In this document: positions 1 to 11,964 of the stretch, in pieces
Layout of the letters: every line of letters starts with the position of its first letter
How positions within the stretch are numbered: the first letter of the stretch is position 1
DNA from: Chrysogorgia sp. JL179-B06
Taxonomy: Eukaryota; Cnidaria; Anthozoa; Scleralcyonacea; Chrysogorgiidae
Direction: 5' to 3'
Length of the DNA stretch: 64,000 bases
Assembly (NCBI GenBank): GCA_035772405.1
Contig: JAYKKM010000224.1
Span: forward strand, 3,492,501 to 3,556,500
Notes under the pieces: generated by a model
Seen by the model: only the letters and a program-made list of their open reading frames with translations
The model's database searches: none
Told to the model about the DNA's origin: nothing
Position numbers and translations under genes: made by a program

Positions 1-5
1 ATATA

Positions 6-145
6 TTTTCGCTTACCTCAAAACTGGTCTGCTACAACTTGTTTCATCTGTAAAAAGAATCTTCAGGCAGTGACCTGTTCTGACAGGCAGATTCTTTTTA
101 CAGATGAAACAAGTTGTAGCAGACCAGTTTTGAGGTAAGCGAAAA
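6..145. repeat. Large perfect-looking inverted repeat (foldback)
   Basis: Bases 6-62 are the reverse complement of 89-145, separated by a 26-base loop, so the strand can fold into a ~57-bp hairpin. It sits just upstream of the (TA)n tract and the Penelope-like remnant, where inverted terminal structures are common. Nothing coding is visible in it. Confidence 0.85.
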
Positions 146-210
146 TCTATTATTTGCTCTAACTATATGTTGTTGAGCACTCTTTGCATTTCGTAGACCA
201 AAACCTACAC

Positions 211-433
<223 letters not shown>

Positions 434-492
434 AAACAAAATAAAGTACAAACTCGAGTTACTTCATTAAAACTTTAATTCACTACAAATCT

Positions 493-1091
493 GCAAGATA
501 TTTGCAAAATATTTAACGACCACAACCTAAAGCTAACTATAGAAGCGAATAAGAAGTGCGTCGACTACCTAGACATCACACTTGACCTTCGAACCGGAAA
601 GTTCAAACCGTATAATAAACCCGGAAACATTCCACAATATATTAACAGCCACAGCAACCACCCGCCAGCCATACTCCGCACAATACCTGAAGCGATCAAC
701 AGAAGGCTATCCAACATCTCTTCTGACAAACAAGAGTTTGAGACAGCCATTACTCCATACCAAGAGGCACTTAGAAAGAGTGGCTATGAATACAACCTGA
801 ATTTCAACCCTAAAACACCGAATACAACCCGATCACGAAGCAGGAATGTTATATGATTTAACCCGCCCTATATAGCGCCAACGTAACCACCAACATCGGC
901 CGCGTATTCCTACAAATGGTTGACGAATGCTTCCCAAAGGGCCACCCACTACGTAAGATATTTAACCGGAATACTTTGAAGTTGAGTTATAGCTGCATGC
1001 CAAACATGAAGAGCATAATCTCATCTCACAATAAATCCATACTTAAGAAAAAATCCAATCCAAACCCAACTGGTAGTGGTATTTACTGGTA
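493..1091 (+). pseudogene. Penelope-like reverse transcriptase, C-terminal fragment
   Basis: Frame translation shows hallmark stretches of the PLE reverse transcriptase C-terminus: a VDYLDI-type motif near 570, a SNHPPAI-type motif at about 652-672, then PPYS...TNIGRVF and KLSYSCMPN blocks at about 862-1005. These lie in at least two frames, with a frameshift near 855-865. The N-terminal catalytic part is absent. It leads straight into the endonuclease frame, so both were one protein. Not functional. Confidence 0.75.
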
Positions 1092-1532
1092 GTGACATGC
1101 AGTAAATGTAATTGTCGCCAAAATAGCACCTGCCCACTCGACGGAAAGTGCCAATCAGAAGGGATAGTCTACCAAGCCAGGGTCACCAGGCAGGACAACA
1201 TGAAACCAGAGACATACGTTGGACTAACTGAAACTCCCTTCAAAACCAGATACTTAAACCATACCAGTTCGTTTAGAAATATAAAATATAAATCCGCTAC
1301 CGAACTGAGTAAATATATCTGGTCATTGAAAGAAGCAGACGTCCACTACACCATCAAGTGGACAATATTAAAACAATGTAAACCCTACTCCAATGTGACC
1401 AAAAAATGTAATCTGTGTTTGCATGAAAAATTCATCATAATTCGCTATCCGGATTTAAGCTCGCTTAATCGCAGAAATGAACTTATAAGCAGTTGTAGGC
1501 ACAGAAAGAAACATTTATTAAGTAACCAATAA
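1092..1532 (+). pseudogene. Penelope-like element GIY-YIG endonuclease domain
   Basis: A 146-residue open frame with the PLE-type linker (Cys-rich, CPLDGKC near residue 15), then VYQARV and YVGLTE, which correspond to the GIY-YIG core (here degenerate, VY...YVG). A CNLCLHEK block lies near residue 106 and LNRRNE near 125. In PLEs this domain nicks target DNA to prime reverse transcription. It is the longest intact piece of this element. The methionine at 1092 is internal to the original polyprotein, not a true start. Confidence 0.8.
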
Positions 1533-1757
1533 TAACTAATAGATACTATACCGAATCGTATATAACATCGTAATATGAGCCATCCGTTTTATAGATTAAT
1601 CCTAATTCAAATTTCCTAAGCATTTAAAATCAGTTTAAAATCAGTTGCAATATTCACCTGATGAGTGTGGTAGGCTCTGCTTGCCATACGAAACAGATTT
1701 GTAGTGAATTAAAGTTTTAATGAAGTAACTCGAGTTTGTACTTTATTTTGTTTTACT

Positions 1758-2397
1758 ATTTCGCTCTGCTTCGGTATTGAGCACTCTATCGTCTATATGA
1801 TTTTGAACTTGACACTTTTATTTGTATATATATATATATATATATATATATAAGCCGCACATGGTAGGGTAACATGGTAGGGTAAGGTAGCAAAATGTCG
1901 TTTTGGGTGATCCGTTTGAATCGGACAAAATTTGAAGACAACCAAATGGCGGCCATTCGCGAGTGGTAATTTGACGAACTACATAAAGAGGTTTTTACGA
2001 AGAGTATACACCTTTGCGTATATAACAGGTACGTGTGTTATGTATTTAGACTCGCTAATTCCAAATCTGTTTTCAGAATTGAAAACGGTTAAATATTTAT
2101 CGAGATAACGTTCAAAATAATATACGACAATAATATATAAAAATAATATAAGTAGATAAACCGTTTTTACGAAGGGTATATGCACCTTTTCGGAATATAA
2201 TACACACGTATTATATGTATTAAGACTCGGTAATTGCGAATCTGATTTCAGGATTGAAATCGAGTACATATTGGCCGAGATAACGTTCAAAATCTACGTG
2301 CGATATCTGTTAATGGAAAACGAAGTGTTATGATCGGCAGCCGGTTATTTAATCAGCAAACGACTGTAAATAAGTATTATTATTTTGACTTCTGTCG
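1758..2397. other. Intergenic, no gene seen
   Basis: AT-rich DNA with a short TA tract (1826-1850), a small direct repeat of a CATGGTAGGGTAA-type unit near 1860-1885, and two related ~110-bp blocks (about 1980-2110 and 2160-2290). Both blocks contain a TTTTTACGAAG...GTATA start and an ACGTTCAAAAT end, indicating a local imperfect duplication. Confidence 0.5.
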
Positions 2398-2480
2398 AGC
2401 GTGCTGTCTTAGCGTAGTGGTTAGTTTTAAGGGTTGCGATGCCGAGTATGGCGAGTTCAAATCCCACAACGGACATCCTT
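2398..2480 (+). repeat. tRNA-derived SINE head (A and B boxes)
   Basis: A TAGCGTAGTGG string at about 2410-2420 resembles an RNA polymerase III A box, and GAGTTCAAATCC at about 2453-2464 resembles a B box with normal spacing. No complete cloverleaf can be drawn with confidence, so a tRNA-derived SINE is likelier than a working tRNA gene. Confidence 0.5.
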
Positions 2481-2625
2481 TCTGTGAGTTTTCTTCTTTT
2501 AATTTATCATTCCTTCATTTTTTTGTCTTGATTTTTAACGGTTAGGCTTAGGGTTTGGTTAGGGTTAGTATACCACCAACATACAGCGACCCGCAATAAT
2601 TCAAACTAACCTCCACATATAAACT

Positions 2626-3015
2626 CCCATCATGCTTTTCCCGCTTAGAGTTTGAGGTTTTCCGGTTTTGAGTTTTGACCTTACAGGACAACCTTAATTG
2701 AATTAGCTATATATACAAACGTACCTTTTGTGAGAAATGGATCCCTGCCCCGGCGAGATTATCACCTTCGCTTGCGAGGAGTAAAATAACCCCTCGCCCG
2801 CCTTCTCTCCCCAGCTAGAGTTTCTTTTCCACATCCATGGTCCCCAGGACCCACAGACCCGTATGACCGGCAGTCGGTAATCGTAACAATAATTCTAAAA
2901 TAAACCCTAATCATAATCCTAACCTGCACACGCAAGCGCCCATCATGCTTTTCGCGCTTAGAGTTTGACCTTTTGTGGTTTTGAGTTTTGAATTTAAAGG
3001 ACAACCTTAATTGAA
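2626..3015. repeat. Direct duplication of a ~77-bp unit
   Basis: Positions 2626-2702 and 2938-3015 are near-identical: both start at CATCATGCTTTTC, include GCTTAGAGTTTGA, and end at GGACAACCTTAATTGA. The region between is more GC-rich and carries no convincing gene. Probably two ends or two copies of an unidentified repeat. Confidence 0.7.
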
Positions 3016-3594
3016 CAAGACGCCCGCTAGGCGTTAACTCGGGCTACTTAATTAGTGGACAATTAGGGACATACCTGTATGGCGCGCAGAAATTATGCAA
3101 TATGCAATATGACCCAATGGGCATGTTAGACAGTTGGAATTAGAAAACCCACTTGACACTTGTCTTATAATACAAAGGTTTTTTATTTTTTTATTTATTA
3201 ACATTTACATGTATGGAGAACCTAGATCTGGACAACATATAATTCATTTTTTGTATATGGTATTTTGCTGTCAATTATTAAACTGAAGTGAAATACATGA
3301 CACAGTATTGTGACATTTTGTGTAAATATATTCTAGTTAATTTCAGTTGCTGTTTATATACTGTTTTGGTAGTGTTCACAATTTTAATTTTATAAAACTT
3401 GTCTCGAGATGCAAAATTGTTTTGATGGTGTTCACAATTTTTCATTGGATATTTCATGTGATTTGTAATTGCCATGGCAACAGAACATGTTCATTATTTA
3501 TCTAAAGACAGTCACACTGTTTATGTTCGATATATTCAGACCATTTTTGCTATTTATAATCTTCTTTAACAACTCCACATGAAAATTCTTTATA
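3016..3594. other. Intergenic, nothing recognised
   Basis: AT-rich sequence. The short minus-strand frames here have no recognisable motif and are not supported as genes. Confidence 0.5.
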
Positions 3595-3965
3595 AAAGAG
3601 AGAATCACAATGTACTCCGTCGATTCAAGCCGCTTGATGTGGTTAAATGTGGTTAAAGCAAAGTTATGTTGGTGGACATTGGAAGAACGGTAATTTCTTT
3701 GACTGCATGATCTACGCTCACTTGATTTGATAATGGCAATGTTACAATCACAATGCATTCCATCGATTCAAGCATGTGGTTAAAGCAAAGTTAATTTGGT
3801 GGACATTGGAAGAACGGTAATTTCTTTGGCTTCATGATCTACAATCACTTGATTTGATAATGACAATGTTACAATCACAATGCATTCCATCGATTCAAGC
3901 ATGTGGTTAAAGCAAAGTTATTTTGGTGGACATTGGAATAATGGTAATTCTTTGGCTGCATGAAT
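3595..3965. repeat. Minisatellite, about 130-bp unit, three copies
   Basis: The landmark AATCACAATG occurs at about 3603, 3745 and 3872. Each copy continues with a GATTCAAGC block, GTGGTTAAAGCAAAGTTA and GGTGGACATTGGAA. The first copy is longer because of an internal repeat of TGTGGTTAAA. Frames across it are artefacts. Confidence 0.85.
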
Positions 3966-4516
3966 GGTGACTTCAAATTCCACTTAGTTTGTAATCATGA
4001 TATTTTCAATGGCCATAATATGCTAGTGATGGGAATTATGCCAGTGAAGTTCTGTCTCTGTTGACTTTGTGGACTGTATTGATGATTGATGTGGACTGCG
4101 TTGATTAGCACTTTACTCCACAATCCAGTGTTAATTTGTCTCTTTCATTATATAATACCAGTTATGTCAAAGTCATTTAACAGCAGAGTACTAAGTAATT
4201 AATTGGTGGTTGACGGTTTGACCAACTGGCACAACTTCAACAGCATGTCATATACAGTCCCAATGCATGCATAGAATGTATAAATTGGTAGTTGACGGTT
4301 TAATAGCTAGTCCAACTCACAAATCCAACTGTGTGGTCGTAGAGGCCCTTTACTTCAGATGCCAGTGTTAATTGGGTTTGCTGTTTCATTAATACCATTA
4401 TTATGTCAATGTTATAAGGTCATTTAATATATACCAGAGTATTAAATTGGTGGTTGGTGCTGTAACTTACAACTTCAACTGTACAGTTGTACAACCCCTG
4501 CAATGGCAATGATGCC
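3966..4516. other. Intergenic with weak dispersed repeats
   Basis: Non-coding. A phrase of the type AATTGGTGGTTGACGGTTTGA recurs loosely at about 4200, 4280 and 4445, suggesting a decayed tandem repeat. No gene seen. Confidence 0.4.
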
Positions 4517-4797
4517 TTAAAGTGCATATATCACGAACACCATTTTTTTTTCTAAAAATCAATCGTAATGAGACGATTCGAATGATATATAATCATACTT
4601 GCACCAAATAAAAAATTTCAGGGATATTTTGCACCGAACATGCCAAAAATACTGTTTTTGAATATATGGCCGGGAAAAAAGAGTCTGAGTTCGAATAAAG
4701 CTTGTGACGTCAAATCGGGAACGGAAGTAATTTTGTCGCACAAATTCTTATTGTTTTCCTTTGAGAAAGGCTGTGCAAAATTCTGTGTTTTGGGGCA

Positions 4798-5754
4798 ATG
4801 TCTACTTCTGGATCCGATTCAGACGATAGTTCAACATCTGAGAATTCGGATGTGAGCCAAATGTACGATTACGAGCAAGAAATCGAAGAAGAAGACTCAC
4901 CTTCAGACAACACACGTGGGGAAAACTCTGCTGTCGTGCCTTAATATGATGAAGAGCCTATTGCCGACGAAGCATGGGTTCAAAATTATAAAAACAAACA
5001 AGAGCTTGAGGCTATTCATGTGGATGCACTCCAGGAAAGGTTAGACGGGAAAGTTTCTGTAACACTTTGGTAAGTTTTTTCGTGTTTCAGCCGATTCTCT
5101 GTCCAATTCTACACCTTCACCTCTTATATATTCTGACCTGTCATGTAAATGATTGTGTTATTTCCTGTTTTATTTTAGGTGTAAATGTAAAAATTGTAAC
5201 CTAAGTATGCTGCAAGTATGCTACAGAACGTATACGAAGCTCAGTGCTGTCAAGACATTGAAAAATGCATTGAAGCATTGCAATCTGACGAAGTTCTCCA
5301 AGATGTCGAAACTCCTCCTTCGTGTATAACACATCATCCAGGATTTCGTGTAAATTGTTTAGAAAAATGGTCGTTAAGACCATCAGCCTCGAAATACAAG
5401 ACGAAAGATCGTCGAAGATATCGCCAAAGTGGTTCAGAGGAGGCGTAAGTAGAAAGATAATTTATTATTATAAAGTATTGAATCAATGTTTTTCACTCAA
5501 ATCCTGATTCCTGAACTTTGAGAAACCATGTTGGTCCCTTGCTTGCACTTTAATATTTAATAATAGTTCTGTAACACAAACTTACAAACGTTTTTAGGTT
5601 CTTAAGATCAATAGCATACAGAGAGTTTACACAACTTGTTTATGGAACTTTGGGTAAAGTGAGAATTCCATTGCCAGCATGTGTCTATTATGCAATTCGA
5701 ACAACGTTCATAACAAATGGGGATGAGTTTAAAGGTTTTGAAGATGATGAATAA
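4798..5754 (+). pseudogene. P2X7 intracellular (ballast) domain-like gene, 3 exons, broken
   Basis: Exon 1 (4798-5069) encodes a Ser/Asp/Glu-rich leader. Exon 2 (5179 to about 5443) has a WCKCKNC zinc-binding start, then CCQDIEKC and CITHHPGF. Exon 3 (5598-5754) has SIAYREFTQLVYG, then PLPACVYYAIRTTF and a GFEDDE end. This matches the order of conserved elements in the Zn-binding P2X7 receptor C-terminal domain, which occurs without a channel domain in many invertebrate proteins. Splice sites GTAAGT/TTTTAG and GTAAGT/TTTTAG fit. Damage: an in-frame TAA at about 4942 in exon 1, and an 11-bp tandem duplication (5203-5213 and 5214-5224) that shifts the frame after the CxC...C motif. Probable pseudogene. 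Confidence 0.7.
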
Positions 5755-8146
5755 ACAAAATAATTATATATGATTACTAACCCATATCAAATCCCATTGT
5801 TCTCTGTCTGCATTATATCAACGATTTTAGTCCAATGGCGGTTATTATTCAAAATATCTCAGGAAAATGGGGACGGTTTATTGCTTACTGCAATACATTT
5901 AATAATGCTGTTGGCCTCAGCCAAATTATCTATTAAATAGGTGTCAGAGAATGGTGGATGAAATCGTGATATAATGCAGCAAGTGAAGTAGTGAACTATG
6001 GGATTTGACATGGGTTAGTGATTATAACAGATAATCACTTCGGCCAGATGACATTAAATATATTGCATTCAGCTTCGGGCTACAAATAACTGACTGCAAT
6101 GTATTTAATAACACTGAACTGGCCTCTAATTATCTATTAAATAACATTGGTTAAATATTACATTCAATTAGTTGTTTTTGTTGTTCCTTGGACAATTTAG
6201 TATATATTTGTGCCCCTTCATTGGATTGTGACACACTGTACAGTGAGGCTTTGCTTTTGTTCTTTGTGGTATGTCATTGTCTTCAACTTGAGATACTTTA
6301 AAATGACAAAAAGATTGAAGTCTGTTAAAATATTTCAGTAATTACCAAACTTGTCACTTGGCATTACATTTGTTAACTTATCTTTTTAATGTAATTTAAG
6401 TAGTTTTGCTTGGGACTACTTTTTGGGGGGTGATATTATTAAAAGAAATTAACTGATTTTGAAATAGAAACTATTAGAAACTTTACCAGGTGTTGTTGGG
6501 GAACCTCTTCCACAACCATGAGTTTTCTTTCTTTTCTTTTTTTAATTGCTTCATCCTTTGGTTGTTTGGTTAACATGGTGTTCATGGCATGGGTTCAGGT
6601 GTCATCTCTTTTAATATTTTGGCCTCATTTTCCAGAAGGTTTTTCTTCTGAGCATCAAGGAATGTCAAATAAATGTCTTGAATGTAACCTTAAAATCAAT
6701 AAAATACCAAATATAACAAATAAAAACACTACAATTATCAAATGTTATAATACATAATGATTTTACACGTATTAATTCATAAGAATTCCCTTGATAAGTG
6801 TTGTTTTTTTCAAATATTAGGCATATTTGTAAATATTGTTGATGCAGAGGTCATTTACAACCCTATTAATACTCTTTTTTGGCAATCAAAATGATTTTAA
6901 TGCGTAAAATAATATTTGTTAATGAGACTATTTTTACTTACCAAAATTTAGTTTAACTTTCACACTTCTGACAGTGGCTTCCCCATTCTCAAATTTGGGA
7001 TAAATCACAGACACCTGTTCTGAGCCATCCAATGAATTTTTTTGACCTCGGTTAATATTGTCATTAAAATGTATAACAGCTATTAGTATCAACCAACTAG
7101 TGGTCTATTACAAATTCGGCATTCTGATTGGCTGAGCTACTCACTGTCTATTGGTGATAGACGGTGAGTAGCGTCACCCAATCACAAACCTTCTTATGCT
7201 GGAATATTCCTATCCTGACCAATCAGAAGCCACGACATATTCACGCTGCACGGCCAAACCTGAAATCTAGTCCAAACATGGCGCCCGCTAAAATTTATAT
7301 ACGAGTGATGAAATCATGAAAACATTGGCCCGAAAGTAATGGAAAATTGTTCAGTTTGACATTTTCGAATAGGAAAATGAATTCGCTTATGCCTATGGAG
7401 TATATCTATACCAAATGTGAAGCAAAGTAATTACAAACTCGTTTTTTGTGAGCGATTGTTTATCATGTGTCATCGAGCAACTCTACATTTTGAATGGGAG
7501 ACTTCTACAAACAAAAAGGTAAAACTATCTGAAAATTTGGAACAATGTTAGAAAGGTTGTTTATGGTTGATACTAAAACAATTAGACAACTCGCCCTCGT
7601 TGTCTATGAGCAGATAGTCAACTCGGGCTTCGCCCTCGTTGACTATCTGCTCATAGACAACTCGCCCTCGTTGTCTAATTGTTAAGTATACATGTATGTC
7701 TGAAAAATATATGAATCACAAAACATATTTCTTTATTTGTTGCAAATTATTTTATCATTACGTACAGACAGCATGACAATAACACTGTAGTGAACAAATT
7801 CAAGAAAAGATCTATAATTCATTACCTGACATACATTCCAATGAGTGTATGAGTAAGCAAGCATCTTTGGGGAAAAATTATTTAAAACGGAATGAAATCC
7901 CTCAAGGCTGCTTGTTTGGTTCAAGGGCCAGATGCCTTCTTGATTCCATTCACTAATCTTTTGTTAGTCAAAGTCTTCTTTACTTTTTCATATAGAGTAG
8001 ATTCTAAAATTAAAAGAACATATACTGTAACAATGTTATAAATTATATACACCAGGCTGCTTTCAGTGGATGTATGTTTAATTACATAGTCAATTTTTAC
8101 GCAGTAAGGTAATAATAGTGGTTTAATATGCATGATATTTTCTCAC
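5755..8146. other. Interior of TTAA transposon, no transposase found
   Basis: Non-coding except for spurious short frames. It includes a CCAAT-rich stretch with a small hairpin (about 7139-7172) and a larger foldback at 7578-7681. I looked on both strands for a DDE transposase and could not support one. Confidence 0.5.
7578..7681. repeat. Foldback built of GTCTATGAGCAGATAGTC units
   Basis: The sequence AATTAGACAACTCGCCCTCG... reads into its own reverse complement about a GGGCTTCGCCC centre near 7629. The loop-proximal arm GAGCAGATAGTCAACTCG is mirrored exactly. It may be the fused ends of a MITE. Confidence 0.75.
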
Positions 8147-8463
8147 CTTGCGTCGTATCGCTCTCGCCGCTCTGCCCGAAAGTTCTTCATCTTCCTCATC
8201 GCATACGGATGGATACGCAATTACGCCTATATCGTCTTTTTTAAGCCACGGGATAGTTTTTTCATGTCCTGCTTCGAACACACGCAACTGCTGTTAGAAG
8301 GCTCCCACTTTACGCGTTTGCGCTTCACAAACTTTATCCAATGCCGGCGTCTTTCTACTGCTACTGGTCTAAGATCGTCAGCATAAGGTAACCTGTGTAG
8401 TGCTATACCTTCTTCAAGGTCTGGAGTGTTTGAACACCCGAATACAACGCATCGCGAAGGCAT
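8147..8463 (-). pseudogene. THAP-type zinc-finger exon (C2CH), C-terminus frameshifted
   Basis: From the methionine at 8463 the frame reads MPSRCVVFGC, then HRLPYADD..., RRHWIKFVKRKRVKWEPS and SSCVCS: the Cys-x4-Cys start, the central W and the P-x-x-x-C-x-C end expected of a THAP DNA-binding finger. The final C-x-x-H-F is disrupted: the frame runs into KQDMKK, while the adjacent frame keeps FEAGHEK and an acidic tail to a GTGAGA donor at 8141-8146. A deletion has therefore removed the zinc-ligand histidine region. An upstream methionine exists at 8526. Likely the N-terminus of a lost transposase or a THAP protein carried by the transposon. Confidence 0.65.
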
Positions 8464-8711
8464 TTTTCTACACTTGTGAACACTTGCTTCGATAAAAACA
8501 AGTAAAATAACACCAGTCAAAAACACTTCCTTATTACTTCCTTATTAGAACTCAGACTTTTTTTTCCCGGCCATATTTATTTTTCGGCTGTTTGATGCAA
8601 AATATCTCTGAAATTTTTTATTTGGTGCAAGTATGATTATATATCATTCGAATCGTCTCATTACGGTTGATTTTTAGAAAAAAAATGGTGTTCGTGATAT
8701 ATGCACTTTAA

Positions 8712-9392
8712 TGTGAATATTGCTGATAGAGGCTTTTCATGATTCAACCAGATCTTTAGTTTTGTCTGAAATATGAAACAGAGAGAAAATAAGTGGGGTA
8801 AAAAGCAATTAAGCTATGCATGCATAGGAACTTTGCAATATTAAAGAACAGTTACATAGAGATTCAGTACATCTTTTACTTACATTAATTCGTTGTCCCA
8901 TGGTTCAGGTTGTCCAGGTGTTATAAGTCCTTTTCAGGACAGAGGCACCGAGTATAGGTGCATCATCCCAAGTACAAGTGCAGCGTAACTGCACTAATTC
9001 AGGGATGGACCATTAGAAATTTTTGAGAGAGGGGTAAAAAATAGTTCTAAGCATTTCATGCTATGAAAACTCTGCAGGATTTGTTTTTGGACAATAAAGG
9101 AGTAACCGTTATTTATTAAAGTTGTAAACAGTTTGCCAGTGTATTCTCTTTATATTGCCTGCAGGATTTTTTGATCACTTTCCCTTGCACAGGAATTGTC
9201 ACCCTCTCCCTGCAAGATTTCCAACGGCCCACCCCTTATTGATAAATATGGTCTGTGAATATAGTATATAGATGTACAATAGGTGTAAGATAAACTTGCT
9301 TGATAACAATTACCAGAAAGAATTGGATATAACTAAATGTACCAGTAATTAATAATATAATATTTCAATGTGACATACATAATTAATACCCC
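8712..9392. other. Probable Helentron 3' non-coding end
   Basis: Lies between the TTAA transposon and the Helentron endonuclease remnant. No gene. The exact Helentron 3' terminus cannot be fixed by eye. Confidence 0.35.
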
Positions 9393-10015
9393 CTAGTTGC
9401 AATATTGTAGTATGATTTTGATAGCATCATGATCAGAATAATACACATTGACTAAATAATTGTCAATTATTTGAAACACTGTGGATCTAACATACACATG
9501 GTCTAATAAGCTACCAGAAGATATAAACGTAGGTTTTGTTACAATCTGAGTGTAATTGAAAGATTCCATTAAAGATTTTAGTGGTTGAACTTGATTGTCA
9601 TTCAAGTAATTAATATTAAAGTCACCAAAAATCATATCAATTGTATAACTATTAATGATGTATCCCAAACAATCTACATATTGTAGGATGTTGGAGGCTT
9701 GCTTTCGATACAACAAAAGAAAAGTTCTTTTTCTTGGGATTGACTATTAACCACATCAAATTTTAGTGCATTTAGTGAAGGGAAATATTCATAGTGTTTG
9801 TATTACAGTATTTCTAGTGCAAAGTGCCATACTCGAATATTTATCAGTATCATGGTCTTGACGGTGGAGTTTGAAAGGACTGAGATTATTTAAAATTTCA
9901 TTGTCAAAATCCTGAGGTAGTAGTTGGGTTTCAGTAAGAGCTATGATGTCACTATTGAAAACTCTTGAATCAAATTTAATATCGATACTATGTTTTTTGA
10001 GAGATCTTATATTTA
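9393..10015 (-). pseudogene. Helentron EEP/AP-endonuclease domain remnant
   Basis: Minus-strand frames show SLINIRSL and DIIALTETQL at 9900-10,015 (N-terminal half). The 107-residue frame at 9393-9716 has FGDFNINY, a SGSLLDHVYV block and YYSDHDAI, which are the conserved D-x-N, LDH and SDH motifs of endonuclease/exonuclease/phosphatase proteins. Two stops near 9740-9800 separate the halves. In Helentrons this domain follows the helicase and is thought to help cut target DNA. It lies directly downstream of the helicase C-terminus here. Confidence 0.75.
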
Positions 10016-11142
10016 TAAGTGATATGGTTAAAACATTGAAATTGTCTTGGAGTAAAGTTTGTTAAATGTGGTACCATACATTCATTTCGTAGTCTTTGGT
10101 ATTCTTCAAGAACTTTAGGATTTGCTTTAACATGTTTACTCTCAATTTGTCCTAAAGTATAGAGACCTTGTAAAGAAGTTGCACGGCTTAAGGCAACATA
10201 AATTTGTCCATAGTTAAATGCTCTCTGTTTTATTAAGTCAGAACTGATTACAACTTTTTCAAGTGTTAGTCCTTGAACTTTATGTACAGTACATGCCCAA
10301 GCAAGTGTAACAGGGAATTGTACTCTCTGTATTTCTGGGGAAGATGCTTTACCTGGTCTTTTTTTGATCTTTGCTAATACAGGTTCAATGGGAACTACTT
10401 TGTTTTTTCTTGCAAAAGGGCTTCCACAAGTGTTAGTTAAGTCTTTACCAGCATTTGGGTCATCAAATTTGATATAGAGAACAGTTGGTCTTTCGGTATT
10501 TTGATTGCCATCAATTTTAAAGACAGTTCCCATTTGTCCATTGATGAGTCTATATCTGGAATACTGATATTTGTTGTAAGCATTACTCTAGCACTCTCTT
10601 TAATCAGAATTTTATAATCAAGTCCACCTGTCTCAGACCGTTCTCTTGCTAATACTCTATCAATATCTTGTTTCCTTACATTTGTTGCATATTGATCTTT
10701 AGCTTTAAGAATAAATAAGGATCCCGAAAGTTTTTCTAGTTTTTCCTTGTTATGTTTATCAACAGGAGCATTTTCAGCCCAGATATGAAGTGCATCTGAT
10801 GGAATTAGGGTCAGATGGGGTTATTGATCTTGATTGGAAAATCTGAATGTCATCTTCTGTTTGAGTAGCAGTTCTTATTCTGTTAAGAAGTTCAATAAAT
10901 GCTTGGTCATTTTTCTGTCTCATGATTTTATTAAGTTCTATAATTTTGAAGACTCTCCATGGGTGGCATAGATTATAAGAATCATTTTTGAAATTGTCAA
11001 ATACAAATCTTTTACGTATTGGTGGAAGTTGACATAGATCACCTACAACTATAATAGTAATTCCAGCAAATAGCAGAGAACTTGTGGTGCCAAATATTTC
11101 TTTTAATCTTTGATGGATATGAAGTAAGGTAGTGTTTCCAAC
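9988..11142 (-). pseudogene. Helentron Pif1-like helicase, C-terminal half
   Basis: Starting at the EnSpm junction the minus strand encodes GNTTLLHIHQRLKEIFG, IIVVGDLCQLPP (helicase motif III) and NKIMRQ. After a frame break near 10,790 come ENAPVD, then a clean 181-residue frame (9988-10,533) with FPVTLAWACTVHKVQGLTL (motif V) and IYVALSRATSL (motif VI). It continues the N-terminal half at 23,169-23,941: the last codons before the EnSpm insert (DEISMV) run directly into GNTT. The stop near 10,797 and further frame breaks make it non-functional. Confidence 0.85.
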
Positions 11143-11149
11143 CCCTTAC

Positions 11150-11695
11150 AAAACCAAATGATATGGGACATATCTGGCCCAACTATGGGATTGATATGGG
11201 TCAATCTATGGTCCATATATGGATGTTGTATGGCTATGGTATGGCCTGGTTGCTTTCATAGCGTACCCATATCATACTTTTTGATATGGGATTGATACGT
11301 ATTTGGTACAATGCCATACATATCCCATATGACTTGCTATGGGAATTGCTATGGGAATTGCATGGGTTGACAATACCATTGCATGACCAACCCACTGGCA
11401 TTTTGCTATGGGAATGGTATAGATTTGTATGGGAGTGATAGGTATTTATATGGGAGTGATAGGTATTCATATGGAAATGATATGTAAATTCTATGTATTT
11501 GATATGGGAATGCTACGCGCACTAGCTATTTGATATTGACAATTTAATATTGGGAATGGTATGGGCACTTGTTGTTTTAGTCCCATACCAAACCCATATC
11601 AACATCTAATATTGACAATTTAATATTCCATGGGAATGATATGGGAACTTTTTGTTTTAGTCCCATACCAAACCCATATTAACATCTAAGCTATG
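11150..11695. repeat. Left subterminal repeat array of the EnSpm element
   Basis: More than fifteen copies of ATATGGGA, CTATGGGA or their complements TCCCATA(T) in both orientations, with longer phrases (GGGAATGGTATGGG, CCCATACCAAACCCATAT) repeated. Such arrays bind the transposase in CACTA elements. The Ser/His-rich frame across it is spurious. Confidence 0.85.
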
Positions 11696-11964
11696 GAAGT
11701 GCTATAGCTAGGTCCTGTAAAACAAACTTAACAAAATCTGCAGCTGCAATAAAACCATGCATTGCATACACAGTTTTATTAACCTGCAAAATAATGATCT
11801 TTAACAAGACAATAAACAAATAAATAAATGTAATTAATATTTTAATAAATTAAAAAATACAAATTACTTAAATGCGTTAAATTATTGATAAACTTACTAG
11901 TGACTAACGTGCAATAATAATAATGGTAGAAAAATATACGAGCCGATATCAGGTTTAAACATAA

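Larger units (their letters stand above)
4521..8707. mobile_element. TTAA-flanked DNA transposon, 4.2 kb, no visible transposase
   Basis: TTAA at 4517-4520 and at 8708-8711 flank terminal inverted repeats of roughly 170 bp (left from AGTGCATATATCACGAAC; right is its reverse complement, ending TTCGTGATATATGCACT). A TTAA duplication is typical of Kolobok and piggyBac superfamilies. Inside are a plus-strand P2X7-C-terminal-like gene and a minus-strand THAP-domain exon, both broken. No DDE transposase is readable, so the copy is non-autonomous or has lost its transposase. THAP domains are known in Kolobok-type transposases, so the THAP exon may be the stub of one. Confidence 0.8.

Noticed and set aside
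2398..2480. Functional tRNA gene
   Set aside because: A and B boxes are present but a full acceptor stem and cloverleaf do not form by eye; SINE is likelier.
3595..3965. CRISPR-like array
   Set aside because: Units are ~130 bp, adjacent and without unique spacers, in a eukaryotic genome; it is a minisatellite.
6518..6757. 79-residue hydrophobic frame in the TTAA element
   Set aside because: T-rich chance frame without splice or motif support; not a transposase.
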